Shown: positions 42,752 to 52,763 of the stretch, piece by piece
Layout: each line of letters begins with the position of its first letter
Position numbering within the stretch: position 1 is the first letter of the stretch
Source of the DNA: Pseudorhodoferax sp032153935
GTDB taxonomy: Bacteria > Pseudomonadota > Gammaproteobacteria > Burkholderiales > Burkholderiaceae_C
Direction: 5' to 3'
Length of the DNA: 64,000 nucleotides
Assembly (NCBI RefSeq): GCF_964253035.1
Contig: NZ_CAXUQL020000001.1
Coordinates: 3,162,001-3,226,000 of the forward strand
Program-made: the position numbers and the translations under genes
Notes under the pieces: generated by a model
What the model was told of the DNA's origin: nothing
What the model saw: only the letters and a program-made list of their open reading frames with translations
Databases searched by the model: none

Positions 42752-42992
42752 GGAATCCTCGGGGGTGCTTGTCGGTCCGGCTGGGCACGGTGCGGCGCCG
42801 CCGGTGTTTTTTTCGCACATAAATTCTAGAAGTCGCAGGCGGCGTTCGGCGGTGGCGCGCGCAAGTCGCGGCGTTGTCCTGCAAACAGGCTGCGCGCCCA
42901 CCCTCAACGCCGGCTGCGGCGGGCCTGCAGCATCGGTGCGCTTCGCGGGCCCACGCGCAGCGCCGAGCACAACGACACAAGAGGTAGCGTCC

Positions 42993-44156
42993 ATGGATGC
43001 ACGACAGGAGGAGGCCCCGGAGCCGGTCGCCGCGGCGCCCGCCCCAGAGGGCGGGCACGCGCTGCCCGACGCCGCGGTGGACATGCGCAGCGCCGCACTG
43101 GCCGTGATCGCCGTGCTGGCCTGCGTGTTCGCGCTGCGCTGGGCGGCGCAGGTGTTCATCCCGCTGATGATGAGCCTGCTGCTCACCTACGCGCTGTCTC
43201 CGGCGGTGGAGCGGCTCGCGCGCTGGCATGTCTCGCGCTGGATCGGTGCGGCGCTGGTGCTGCTGGCGCTGCAAGGCGCCATCGCCTTCACGGGCTACCG
43301 GCTGGCGGGCAGCGCCGGCGCGCTGCTCGACGCGCTGCCCGTGGCGGCGCAGAAGCTGCGCCTGCACGTCCAGGCCAGCCAGCGGCCCGGCGACGTGAGC
43401 GCGCTGAGCACGGTGCAGAAGGCCGCGGCCCACCTGGAACAGGCGGCCGAGGGCGCGGCCGAGCCGCCGCGCCGCGGCGTCCAGCGCGTGACCATCGAGC
43501 GGCCGCGCTTCAATGTGCGCGACTATCTCTGGACCGGCACCATGGGGATCATCAGCATGGCGCTGCAGCTCACGCTCGTGACCTTCATGACCTATTTCGC
43601 GCTGGCCTCGGGCAGCATGTTCCGGCGCAAGCTCGTGCGCATCAGCGGGGCCGGCTTCAGCCGCAAGAAGATCACGGTGCAGGTGCTGGACGACATCGTC
43701 GGCCATGTGGAACGCTACCTGCTGGTGCAGATCCTCACCAGCGCCATCGTCGGCCTGGCCACGGGGCTGGTGTTCTGGGCCTTCGGGCTGGAGAACGCGG
43801 CGGTCTGGGGCATCGTGGCCGGCGTCACCAACCTGATTCCCTACCTGGGCTCGCTGCTGGTCATGGTGGGCGCCGGCCTGCTGGCGCTGCTGCAGTTCGA
43901 CAGCTACGAGATGGCGTTGCTGATCGCCGGCAGCTCGCTGGCCATCCACACGCTGGTGGGCCAGTTGCTGGTGCCCTGGCTCACCAGCCGCACCAGCCGC
44001 ATGAACCCGGTGGCGGTGTTCGTGGGCGTGATCTTCTGGGGCTGGCTCTGGGGCGTGCCGGGCCTGCTGCTGGGCATCCCGATCATGATGGTCATCAAGG
44101 CCATCTGCGACCACGTGGAGGACCTGCAGCCGGTCGGCGAGCTGCTCAGCGATTGA
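42993..44156 (+). CDS. AI-2E family (PerM-like) permease
   Basis: This 387-residue membrane protein of the AI-2E transporter family has about seven or eight hydrophobic segments, in the usual order: an N-terminal pair around FALRWAAQVFIPLMMSLLLTYALSP, a polar middle region, and the C-terminal motif NLIPYLGSLLVMVGAG and FWGWLWGVPGLLLGIPIMM. Substrates in this family vary and may include ions rather than signals. It is divergent from rsbR with a 241-base spacer. Its 3' end overlaps the convergent hybrid kinase gene. Confidence 0.9.
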   Translation: MDARQEEAPEPVAAAPAPEGGHALPDAAVDMRSAALAVIAVLACVFALRWAAQVFIPLMMSLLLTYALSPAVERLARWHVSRWIGAALVLLALQGAIAFTGYRLAGSAGALLDALPVAAQKLRLHVQASQRPGDVSALSTVQKAAAHLEQAAEGAAEPPRRGVQRVTIERPRFNVRDYLWTGTMGIISMALQLTLVTFMTYFALASGSMFRRKLVRISGAGFSRKKITVQVLDDIVGHVERYLLVQILTSAIVGLATGLVFWAFGLENAAVWGIVAGVTNLIPYLGSLLVMVGAGLLALLQFDSYEMALLIAGSSLAIHTLVGQLLVPWLTSRTSRMNPVAVFVGVIFWGWLWGVPGLLLGIPIMMVIKAICDHVEDLQPVGELLSD

Positions 44157-45684
44157 AGCCGTCGAGCAGTGCGATCAGCTGGTCGGGGTCCAGCGGCTTG
44201 ACCAGGTGGTGGTCGAAGCCCGCCTCGGCCGTGGCCTCGCGGTCGCGCTGCTGGCCCCAACCGGTCAGCGCCACCAGCAAGGTGCGCTGGCCCGCTGGAT
44301 GCCGGCGCAGGCGGCGCGCGAGCTCGTAGCCGTCCATGCCCGGCATGCCGATGTCCAGGATGGCCAGGTCGGGCCGCAGCCGCGTCAGCAGCTCCAGCGC
44401 CTGGGCGCCGCTGTAGGCCACGGCCGTGGCCATGCCGACAGCCTGCAGGAACTCGGCCAGGCTGTCGGCGGCGTCGTGGTTGTCGTCGACCACGAGCGCG
44501 GTCAGCGCCGCCGTGCTCGCCGCTGGCACATCGACGGGCGTCTGCACCGCTGGCGCCGCCTGCAGCGGCAGGCGCACCGTGAATGCGCTGCCCTGGCCCA
44601 GCCCTGCGCTGTGCGCCACGATGCGGCCGCCGTGCAGTTCGACGAGGCTGCGCGCCAGCGTGAGCCCGATGCCCAGCCCGCCCTGCGCGGCCTTGGACGC
44701 GCCGCTGGCCTGCACGAACATGTCGAACACCGTGCCCAGCAGCTCCGGCGCGATGCCGATGCCATCGTCCTGCACGCAGACGACGGCCTGGCCGTCCTGC
44801 GCCTGCGCGCTCAGCACGACATGGCCGCCCGCGGGCGTGTACTTGGCGGCGTTGTTGAGCAGGTTGGAGAACACCTGCGTGAGCCGCACGCTGTCGCCTT
44901 CGACCGGCAGCGGGCCGTCGGGCAGCTGCAGCGCGAGCTGGTGCTGCGCGGCGTCGAGCAGCGGGCGGCTCAGATCCAGCGCGTCGCGCAGCACCTGGCG
45001 CAGGTCGATCGCGCCCATGTCCAGCTCGATCCTGCCGCGCGTGATGCGCGAGATCTCCATGAGGTCGTTGACCAGTCGCACCATGTGGTCGATCTGGCGC
45101 CGCATCATGTCGTAGTGGCGCAATGCCTCGTCGGGGCCGGGCCGCTTGCGCTTGAGCAGCGTCAGTGCGGTCTGCAGCGGCGCCAGCGGGTTGCGCAGTT
45201 CGTGTGCCAGCGTGGCCAGGAATTCGGTCTTGCGCTGGTCGGCCAGGCGCAGGCCCTCCAGCGTGGCGCGCAGGTCGTACTGGCGCGTGCGCGCGCGCAG
45301 GGCCGAGCGCACCGAACTCACGAACGCCGCGACCCGCATCGGCCGCTCGATCACGGTGACGTTGGCCACGCTGTCCATGGCTTCGGCCACGGCGCGCGAA
45401 TCGGCGCCCTGGCGCGCCAGCACCAGCACCGGCAGGTCGGACCATGGCGGTTGGCGTTGCAGAACGTAGGCGAGCCCTGCCGCGGCCGGATCGGCCAGGG
45501 CCTCTTCGGCCAGCACCAGCGCACCGACGCCCCGCGCCAGTTCGTCCACGAGTTCGGCCAGCGTGCTGCAGGTCTGCACCTGCACGTCGGCGCGTTCGAG
45601 CACGGCCCGCGTCATCAGTGCGTCCTTGGCCGTCGCGGCGCGCATCAGGACACGGCGCTCGAGCGCGTCGGTACCTTCGCTCAT
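44146..45684 (-). CDS. Hybrid histidine kinase with degenerate N-terminal receiver
   Basis: The product has 512 residues. An N-terminal receiver-like domain (about 10-130) lacks the phosphoacceptor Asp; the site reads VLAEEAL. HisKA follows with His161 (LAHELRNPLAPL), a HATPase (NLLNNAAKYTPAGG, DDGIGI, GGLGIGLTLARSLVELHGG), and a normal C-terminal receiver (VVDDNHDAADSL, ILDIGMPGMDGYE). Its start overlaps the KaiC-like gene by ATGA, so it likely works with that ATPase, as in other KaiC-kinase pairs. The pseudo-receiver may take part in protein contact rather than phosphotransfer. Confidence 0.92.
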   Translation of the reverse strand: MSEGTDALERRVLMRAATAKDALMTRAVLERADVQVQTCSTLAELVDELARGVGALVLAEEALADPAAAGLAYVLQRQPPWSDLPVLVLARQGADSRAVAEAMDSVANVTVIERPMRVAAFVSSVRSALRARTRQYDLRATLEGLRLADQRKTEFLATLAHELRNPLAPLQTALTLLKRKRPGPDEALRHYDMMRRQIDHMVRLVNDLMEISRITRGRIELDMGAIDLRQVLRDALDLSRPLLDAAQHQLALQLPDGPLPVEGDSVRLTQVFSNLLNNAAKYTPAGGHVVLSAQAQDGQAVVCVQDDGIGIAPELLGTVFDMFVQASGASKAAQGGLGIGLTLARSLVELHGGRIVAHSAGLGQGSAFTVRLPLQAAPAVQTPVDVPAASTAALTALVVDDNHDAADSLAEFLQAVGMATAVAYSGAQALELLTRLRPDLAILDIGMPGMDGYELARRLRRHPAGQRTLLVALTGWGQQRDREATAEAGFDHHLVKPLDPDQLIALLDGFNR

Positions 45685-47195
45685 GGAGGGCTGCTGGGTG
45701 GCACATCGACGGGGACCGGAACGCCGGTCAGGATGCCGCGGAAATGGCGCAGGGGCTCGCCGATGCGGATGCCGGTCGCGGTCAGCGAGAAGTCGCGGAT
45801 GCTGCGCTCATGCTGGCCGCTGCGCTTCTTGACGACCGAGATTGCCTGGCGGACCTCGCCGGCCATCTCGAAGTAGCGCAGCAGCACCACGGCGTCGGCC
45901 AGGTAACTGGCGTCCACGGCCGAGGTCATGTTGGAGCCGATCAGCCCGTGGTGGGCCGCGATCATCAGGGTGGCCACGCCGCGCTGGCCCAGGTAGGTCA
46001 GCAGCTCGTGCAGCTGCACGATCAGGAAGCGCTCGTCCGGCATGGCGTTCAGGTAGCCGTTCAGGCTGTCGATGAGCACCACCTGCGCCTGGTGCGCATG
46101 GACGGCCTCGCGCACGAGGTGCACGAACTCCCCGGGCGACAGCTCGGCCGGATCGATCTGGCGCACGCGGATCAGGCCCGCATCGATGTAGGGCTCCAGG
46201 TCCATGCCCATGCCGGCGCAGCGGGTGCGCAGCGTGTGGATGCTCTCGTCGAAGATGAACAGTGCCGCGCATTCACCGCGTTGTGCCGCCGCCAGCGCCA
46301 ACTGCACGGCCAGCGTCGACTTGCCGGTGCCGGGCGCGCCGACGAACAGCGTGCTGGTGCCGCGCTCCAGCCCCCCGCCGAACAATGCGTCCAGGCCGGG
46401 CAAGCCGCTGGGCATGCGCAGCTGCTCCAGCGGCATGAGGTGTTCGGACGCCACCAGACGCGGAAACACCTGCAGCCCGCCGCGTTCGATCTTGTAGTCG
46501 TGGTAGCCGGTGCGAAAGCTCTGGCCGCGGTACTTGGTGACGATCAGGCGCCGGCGCGTGGCGCCGTAGTCCGAGTTCAACTGGTCGAGCCGGATCACGG
46601 CGTGCGAGATGCTCTGCACCTGCAGGTCGTGCTCCATCGCCGTCATGTCGTCGAGCAGCAGCACGGTGCAGTTGCGGCCCGCGAAGAACTGCTTGAGCGC
46701 CAGGATCTGGCGCCGATAGCGCAGCGAGTTGCCGGCCAGCAGCCGCAGTTCGGACAGCGAGTCGAACACCACGCGCTGCGGCCGCAGCTGCTCCACGTCG
46801 GCCAGGATCTTGAGCGTGGTCTCGCTGAGTTCCACCTCGGAGGGATGGAACATGGTGTATTGCTCCTCGGGCTCCAGCGCATCGTGGCTGGGCAGCATCT
46901 CGCGCACGCGCACACCGCTCAGGTCCCAGCCGTGCGAGCGCGCCACGCCGGCCAGTTCGTGCGCGGTCTCCGACAGCGTGACGTAGAGCACCGATTCGCC
47001 GAGCCGCGCGCCCTCGATCAGGAACTGCATCGCGATGGTGGTCTTGCCCGCGCCCGGCGAGCCCTCCAGCAGGTACAGCCGGTTGGAAGTGAGGCCGCCG
47101 CCCAGCACGTCGTCCAGGCCGGGCACGCCGATCTGCAACAGGGGGTCGGTGGTCGGGGCGGCGGTGGCAGGGGCGGTCTGGGAAGGATCGGGCAC
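45681..47195 (-). CDS. KaiC-like two-domain ATPase
   Basis: This 504-residue protein has two tandem RecA/KaiC domains. The first has Walker A EGSPGAGKTT at 44-53 and a Walker B-like VVFDSLSEL. The second has VGAPGTGKSTLAV and QVVLIDSLNGYLN. Unlike clock KaiC it stands without kaiA/kaiB and is translationally coupled to a hybrid kinase, the arrangement of many non-cyanobacterial KaiC-like signalling proteins. A GTG start with GGAG five bases upstream is preferred over an ATG 20 codons earlier that lacks a ribosome site. Confidence 0.9.
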   Translation of the reverse strand: MPDPSQTAPATAAPTTDPLLQIGVPGLDDVLGGGLTSNRLYLLEGSPGAGKTTIAMQFLIEGARLGESVLYVTLSETAHELAGVARSHGWDLSGVRVREMLPSHDALEPEEQYTMFHPSEVELSETTLKILADVEQLRPQRVVFDSLSELRLLAGNSLRYRRQILALKQFFAGRNCTVLLLDDMTAMEHDLQVQSISHAVIRLDQLNSDYGATRRRLIVTKYRGQSFRTGYHDYKIERGGLQVFPRLVASEHLMPLEQLRMPSGLPGLDALFGGGLERGTSTLFVGAPGTGKSTLAVQLALAAAQRGECAALFIFDESIHTLRTRCAGMGMDLEPYIDAGLIRVRQIDPAELSPGEFVHLVREAVHAHQAQVVLIDSLNGYLNAMPDERFLIVQLHELLTYLGQRGVATLMIAAHHGLIGSNMTSAVDASYLADAVVLLRYFEMAGEVRQAISVVKKRSGQHERSIRDFSLTATGIRIGEPLRHFRGILTGVPVPVDVPPSSPP

Positions 47196-47374
47196 GGCTT
47201 CTCCGAGCGTGGCGCGGTGGTGATGGCCGGGGTTATAACCGCGCGCGCCGTGCATCGCAGTCGGTCGGCGCCGCTGATGCGGGGCTGCAATACGCTTCGC
47301 GCGGTCGTCCTACAAGGGCGCCTGCAAATGGTGACAATGGCCGCCTCGTTCAGGCCCCCCCGGAGACAAGCCGC

Positions 47375-49492
47375 ATGATTCCTGCCTCGCGACTGCTGCC
47401 CCTGCTGGCATGTTCCGCCGCCGCGTTGCCCCTGGCCGCGCAGACCCAGTCGCCTGCGGCGCTCGGCGCCGTGGTGGTCACGGCCACGCGCACCGAGGCC
47501 GACCCGCAGGGCGTGCCGGCCTCGATCAGCAGCGTGGCCGGCGAGGACCTGCGCCAGGGCCGCGCCCAGGTCAACATCTCCGAGGCCCTGGGCAGCGTGC
47601 CCGGGCTGCAGGCGCGCGAGCGCCAGAACTACGCCCAGGACGTGCAGATTTCGATGCGCGGCTTCGGCACGCGTGCCACCTTCGGCATCCGCGGCCTGCG
47701 CCTGTACGTGGACGGCATCCCGGCCACCCAGCCCGACGGCCAGGGCCAGCTCTCGCACGTGGACCTGGCCTCGGCCGAGCGCATCGAGGTGCTGCGCGGG
47801 CCGTTCTCGGCCCTGTACGGCAACTCCTCGGGCGGGGTACTGCAGGTGTTCACCGAGGAAGGCCGGGGCGCGCCACGGCTGCGGCTGGACACGGCCGCCG
47901 GCAGCGACGGGCTGCTGCGCTTCGGCGCCAAGGTCAGCGGCAACACCGGGCCGAACGACAGCGGCGTGGGCTATGTGGTCTCCGCCAGCCGCTTCAGCAC
48001 GGACGGCTACCGCGAGCACAGCGAGGCAAGGCGCACGCTGGCCAATGCCAAGCTCACGCTGCGGCCGCACGAGGATGGCAAGCTGACGCTGGTGGCGAAC
48101 CGGGTGGTGCTGCCGAAGGCGCAGGATCCGCTGGGCCTGTCGCGCGCGCAGTGGGAAGCCAACCCGCGCAGTGTGGCGTCTGCGGCGAACCTCTTCAACA
48201 CACGCAAGACCATGGACCAGACTCAGGCCGGCCTGGTTTACGAGCATTACCTCAGCGAAGCGCATGCGCTGCAGGCCGCGCTGTATGGCGGGCAGCGCGG
48301 CACCACGCAGTTCCAGGCCATTCCCACAGCCACGCAGGCCAATCCGCGCCACCCAGGCGGTGTGATTGACTTGGATCGTGACTACGCCGGTGCCGACTTG
48401 CGCTGGACTTGGCGCACGGAACTAGCGAATGCGCCGCTCACGGTGGTGGCCGGTCTGACATACGACGGCCTGCGCGAAGACCGGCGTGGATACGAAAACT
48501 TTTTGGGCTCTGCTGCCGCCCCGACCCAGCAAGGTGTGCAGGGCGCACTGCGCCGCAACGAGCGCAACCGCGTCAACAACTTCGACCAGTACCTGCAGGC
48601 CGACTGGCGCGTGACCCAGCGCTGGACCGTGAACGCCGGCCTGCGCCACAGCCGCGTGCGCTTCGATTCGCAGGACCGCTACATCGTGGGCGTCAATCCT
48701 GACGACAGTGGCCAGGCGCGCTACGGCGCCACGCTGCCCGTAGTCGGTGCCAGCTTCGCCATCACGGAAAGCCTGCGCGTGTACGCCTCAGCAGGCAAGG
48801 GTTTCGAGACGCCGACGCTCAACGAGCTGTCGTACAGGCCCGACCAGCAGCCCGGCTTGAACTTTGCGCTGAACCCAGCGCGCAGCAAGAGCATAGAAGC
48901 CGGCGTGAAACACCGTAGCGCAGCCTTTGGTGAGTGGACGGCGGCCGTGTTCCGTACCGGCACCGAGGACGAGATCGTGACCAGTACTCGGGATGGGCGT
49001 GCCACGGCGAGCAATGCCGGTCATACGCGGCGCAATGGGTTGGAGTTCTCGTGGGAGCAGCGTCACCTGCAGCACCTGCGCACGCAGGTCGCGGCCACCT
49101 TCCTCGATGCGCGCTACCGCGACGGCGCCAACGCCGGCGCGCGCATGCCGGGCCTGGCCAAAAGCAGCTTGTACGCCAGCGCCGGCTGGGCGCCGCCGCA
49201 GGGCTGGCGCGCAGGCGCCGATTGGCGCGCGCTGAGCCGGATCTACGTGAACGATGCCAACACCGATGCGGCCGCGGGCTACGGCGTGCTGGGCCTGTAC
49301 ACGGGCTATGCAGCGCGCTTGGGCAGTTGGCAGCTGGAGGGCTTTGTGCGCGCCGACAACCTGTTAGACAAGCGCTATGCAGGCTCAGTGATCGTCAATG
49401 AAACAACAGCTGCCCCATTCGGTCCGCGATTCTTCGAGCCTGCGCCGGGTCGTACATGGCTCGTGGGCCTCTCGGCCACCTTGCCGCTGTAG
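47375..49492 (+). CDS. pqqU: TonB-dependent receptor, YncD/PqqU-like (paralogue)
   Basis: This 705-residue outer-membrane receptor is closely similar to the product of 12014-14092 over its full length, with a signal peptide ending near ALPLAAQ. The plug sequence from VVVTATRTEADPQ through LRGPFSALYGNSSGG is nearly the same in both, and the barrel keeps YIVGVNPDDSGQARYGATLP and GFETPTLNELSYRPDQQPG. The E. coli homologue PqqU takes up PQQ. It stands alone here, convergent with the disordered protein gene. The segment around 48180-49030 is visibly less GC-rich than the 5' part, suggesting a mosaic origin. Confidence 0.87.
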   Translation: MIPASRLLPLLACSAAALPLAAQTQSPAALGAVVVTATRTEADPQGVPASISSVAGEDLRQGRAQVNISEALGSVPGLQARERQNYAQDVQISMRGFGTRATFGIRGLRLYVDGIPATQPDGQGQLSHVDLASAERIEVLRGPFSALYGNSSGGVLQVFTEEGRGAPRLRLDTAAGSDGLLRFGAKVSGNTGPNDSGVGYVVSASRFSTDGYREHSEARRTLANAKLTLRPHEDGKLTLVANRVVLPKAQDPLGLSRAQWEANPRSVASAANLFNTRKTMDQTQAGLVYEHYLSEAHALQAALYGGQRGTTQFQAIPTATQANPRHPGGVIDLDRDYAGADLRWTWRTELANAPLTVVAGLTYDGLREDRRGYENFLGSAAAPTQQGVQGALRRNERNRVNNFDQYLQADWRVTQRWTVNAGLRHSRVRFDSQDRYIVGVNPDDSGQARYGATLPVVGASFAITESLRVYASAGKGFETPTLNELSYRPDQQPGLNFALNPARSKSIEAGVKHRSAAFGEWTAAVFRTGTEDEIVTSTRDGRATASNAGHTRRNGLEFSWEQRHLQHLRTQVAATFLDARYRDGANAGARMPGLAKSSLYASAGWAPPQGWRAGADWRALSRIYVNDANTDAAAGYGVLGLYTGYAARLGSWQLEGFVRADNLLDKRYAGSVIVNETTAAPFGPRFFEPAPGRTWLVGLSATLPL

Positions 49493-49501
49493 AACGGAAA
49501 A

Positions 49502-49519
49502 GGGCGCCGCATGGCGCCC
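49502..49519. terminator. Rho-independent terminator between convergent genes
   Basis: 7-bp arms (GGGCGCC and GGCGCCC) enclose the loop GCAT. On the minus strand the hairpin is followed by TTTTCC, so it fits best as the terminator of the gene at 49544; it may also act on the receptor gene. Confidence 0.7.
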
Positions 49520-49543
49520 CCGTTGCCTGCGGCCCCGGCCGCA

Positions 49544-50353
49544 TCATTTGGTGCCGCTGGCCTTCCCGGTGTCGCCCGTGCTGCCGGGCAGGTCGTTCTT
49601 CTGCGCGGCCCCCTGGCGGTTCTTGCGCCAGCTGTCGAACTCGTCGGAGAACTTCTTGTAGCGCTCGCCACGCCAGGATTGGTAGTCCTCGTCCAGGTTG
49701 CGCAGCTGCTGTTCACGCCATTGCTGGTAGTCGGGGTCGGGGTGCTGCTGCTGGCGGCCGCCCTGGTAGGAGCCGTAGCCCAGCTGGTCGCCGTAGCCGC
49801 CGTAGGTCTGGCTGCCGGCGTAGGGGCCGGCATTGGAGCGGTAGCCGCCGCCACCGCCCTGGAAGCGCCCGTGGCCGTAGCGGTCTTCGTCGCTGCCGTT
49901 GGCGCTGTCGTACCGGCGCCAGTCCCGGCCCTCGTCGTAGCCGTGCTCGCCCTGGCGGTAGCTCTGGTTGCGGTAGCCCTGGTCTGCGCCGCCGTAGCCA
50001 CCGTAGCCGCTGCTGTGGCGCTCGTCGCGGCTGCCGTAGCCCTGGGGGCCCGGGTTGCGCATGTAGCCGGGCCGGTTGTAGCCGGGGTCGGCTCGCCAGT
50101 CATGCTGGTAGCCGCCGCTGGGGCCGCCATGCACGTCGGGCGCGCCGGCGCGCCCGTAGCTGGCCTGGGCCGGATCGTGGCGGCCCAGGTCGCTGCCTTC
50201 GCGGCGGGCGCCCCAGTTGCGCGCATCGTGCCGGCTGTCCCCATCGCGTTCGCCGCCGTGCTGGCGCTGCTGGTCGGCGTACTGCCCCATCTGGTGGCGG
50301 TCGTTCTGTTGCCACGTGTCCTGCTGGTCGTAGCCTTGGTTGCGGTGTGCCAT
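49544..50353 (-). CDS. Gly/Tyr/Gln-rich disordered protein (269 aa)
   Basis: The protein is low-complexity and polar from residue 1: MAHRNQGYDQQ, then repeated G-Y, G-G-Y and R-D stretches to about residue 200. A short, more ordered charged C-terminal segment follows (YQQWREQQLRNLDEDYQSW, YKKFSDEFDSWRKNRQ). No signal peptide or enzyme domain is seen. The C-terminal W-rich repeat looks conserved in type and may be the functional part. The strong terminator downstream supports a real transcript. The function is unknown; a stress-related or phase-separating role is conceivable but not shown. Confidence 0.75.
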   Translation of the reverse strand: MAHRNQGYDQQDTWQQNDRHQMGQYADQQRQHGGERDGDSRHDARNWGARREGSDLGRHDPAQASYGRAGAPDVHGGPSGGYQHDWRADPGYNRPGYMRNPGPQGYGSRDERHSSGYGGYGGADQGYRNQSYRQGEHGYDEGRDWRRYDSANGSDEDRYGHGRFQGGGGGYRSNAGPYAGSQTYGGYGDQLGYGSYQGGRQQQHPDPDYQQWREQQLRNLDEDYQSWRGERYKKFSDEFDSWRKNRQGAAQKNDLPGSTGDTGKASGTK

Positions 50354-50489
50354 CGTTGCTTCGCTCCTGTGGATGTGCGGTTGCGGGAATCGGCAGTGCC
50401 TGCCGTGCTGTGTCTGTAGATTGCGACGCCGGCCGGTCCCTCGGGGCGGGGATCGGCGCCAAGCTCCGGTAGGACGCTTCCGACCGGTG

Positions 50490-50852
50490 TCAGCCGCCGG
50501 GCGTCGATGCGGCCGGCGCCGGTACCGAGGTGCCTGGCGCGCTGGCCGGTGGAATGGCCGGTGGGGCAGATGCCGGGTTGCCGGCCGGATCCGGCGTCGG
50601 CGCCGGCATGGTGCCGCCGGTGCCGCTGCTGCCTGCCGGCGTGTCGGTGCCAGGGCTCTTGCCGGTGCCGCCCGTGCTGTCGGGCGCGCTGGGCACCGTG
50701 GTGGGCGTACTGGCGCTGGTCGCTGGCGGATCGGCGCTGCTGCCGGCCACGCCTGGCGTTGGCGCTTCGTTGCGTTGGCATGCCGCGAGCAGCGTGAGCA
50801 GGGCGATCGCGCCTGCAGCGCGCAGCGCGCCGGCCTGAGGGAATCGGGTCAT
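50490..50852 (-). CDS. Small Pro/Thr/Ser-rich lipoprotein
   Basis: This 120-residue protein has a lipoprotein leader (AIALLTLLAACQRN; lipobox LAAC). An extended Pro/Ala/Thr/Gly-rich tail without globular sequence follows. GGAG lies seven bases before the ATG. It is probably a surface or periplasmic lipoprotein of unknown function. Confidence 0.72.
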   Translation of the reverse strand: MTRFPQAGALRAAGAIALLTLLAACQRNEAPTPGVAGSSADPPATSASTPTTVPSAPDSTGGTGKSPGTDTPAGSSGTGGTMPAPTPDPAGNPASAPPAIPPASAPGTSVPAPAASTPGG

Positions 50853-50959
50853 GGTGGGTCTCCGGCAGTGTGGCGTCACACCATGCTCGGGCCGACCGGG
50901 GCCGCGTGATGTAGGACATCCGCGCCGCGTTCTCCCGGCACGGGGCCGGCAGCGGCGGC

Positions 50960-52158
<1,199 letters not shown>

Positions 52159-52162
<4 letters not shown>

Positions 52163-52761
52163 GCGGCGCTCCGTGTCTTGGACGCCGCATCCAGCGTGCC
52201 CAGCAGCGTGGCCAGCGCGCGCAGCGGCAGCACGAAATCGGCCGGGCCGGTGGCCAGCGCGCATTCGGGCATCAGCGGCATCTGGGCATCGGCCGGGTCC
52301 TGCACGGCCGTGAGGCCGCCGGCCGCACGGATGCTGGCCAGGCCCTCTGCACCGTCCTGGTTGCCACCGGTCAGGACCCTGCCCAGCAGGCGCGGGCCGT
52401 AGAGCTCGGCGGCGGACTGGAACAGCACGTCGATGGCCGGGCGCGAGTAGTGCACGGGCGCATCCACCGACAGCGCCAGCCGCGGACCGGCGTCCAGCAG
52501 CAGGTGGTAGTCGGGCGGCGCGAAGTAGACGTTGCCAGGTTCAATGGGATGCTTGTCCTGTGCCTCCTGCAACGGCACGGCACAGCGCGGCGCGAAGATC
52601 TCCACCAGCAGGCTGTCGCGGTCGCGCGGCAGGTGCTGCACCACGAACACCGGCGCGCGCAGGCCGGCGGGCAGGGCGGGCAGCAGGATCGACAGCGCCT
52701 CGACACCGCCGGCCGAGGCACCGATCACGACGGCGTCCACACGTTGGGCCAGAGAGTCCAT
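52159..52761 (-). CDS. cheB: CheB-type methylesterase, stand-alone domain
   Basis: This 200-residue CheB methylesterase domain lacks the usual N-terminal receiver. The catalytic triad residues can be placed at Ser16 (GASAGGVEAL), His43 (VVQHLPRDRDS) and Asp137 (LTGGNQDGAEG), so it should be active. Without the receiver it cannot be activated by CheA phosphorylation in the usual manner; the coupled kinase-receiver protein may supply that. It begins 2 bases after the end of cheR. Confidence 0.91.
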
Positions 52762-52763
52762 CG

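Noticed and set aside
41574..42992. In-frame upstream extension of the AI-2E permease gene
   Set aside because: It is antisense to rsbR and rsbS, whose domains and overlaps are clear; the permease start at 42993 has a GAGG site.
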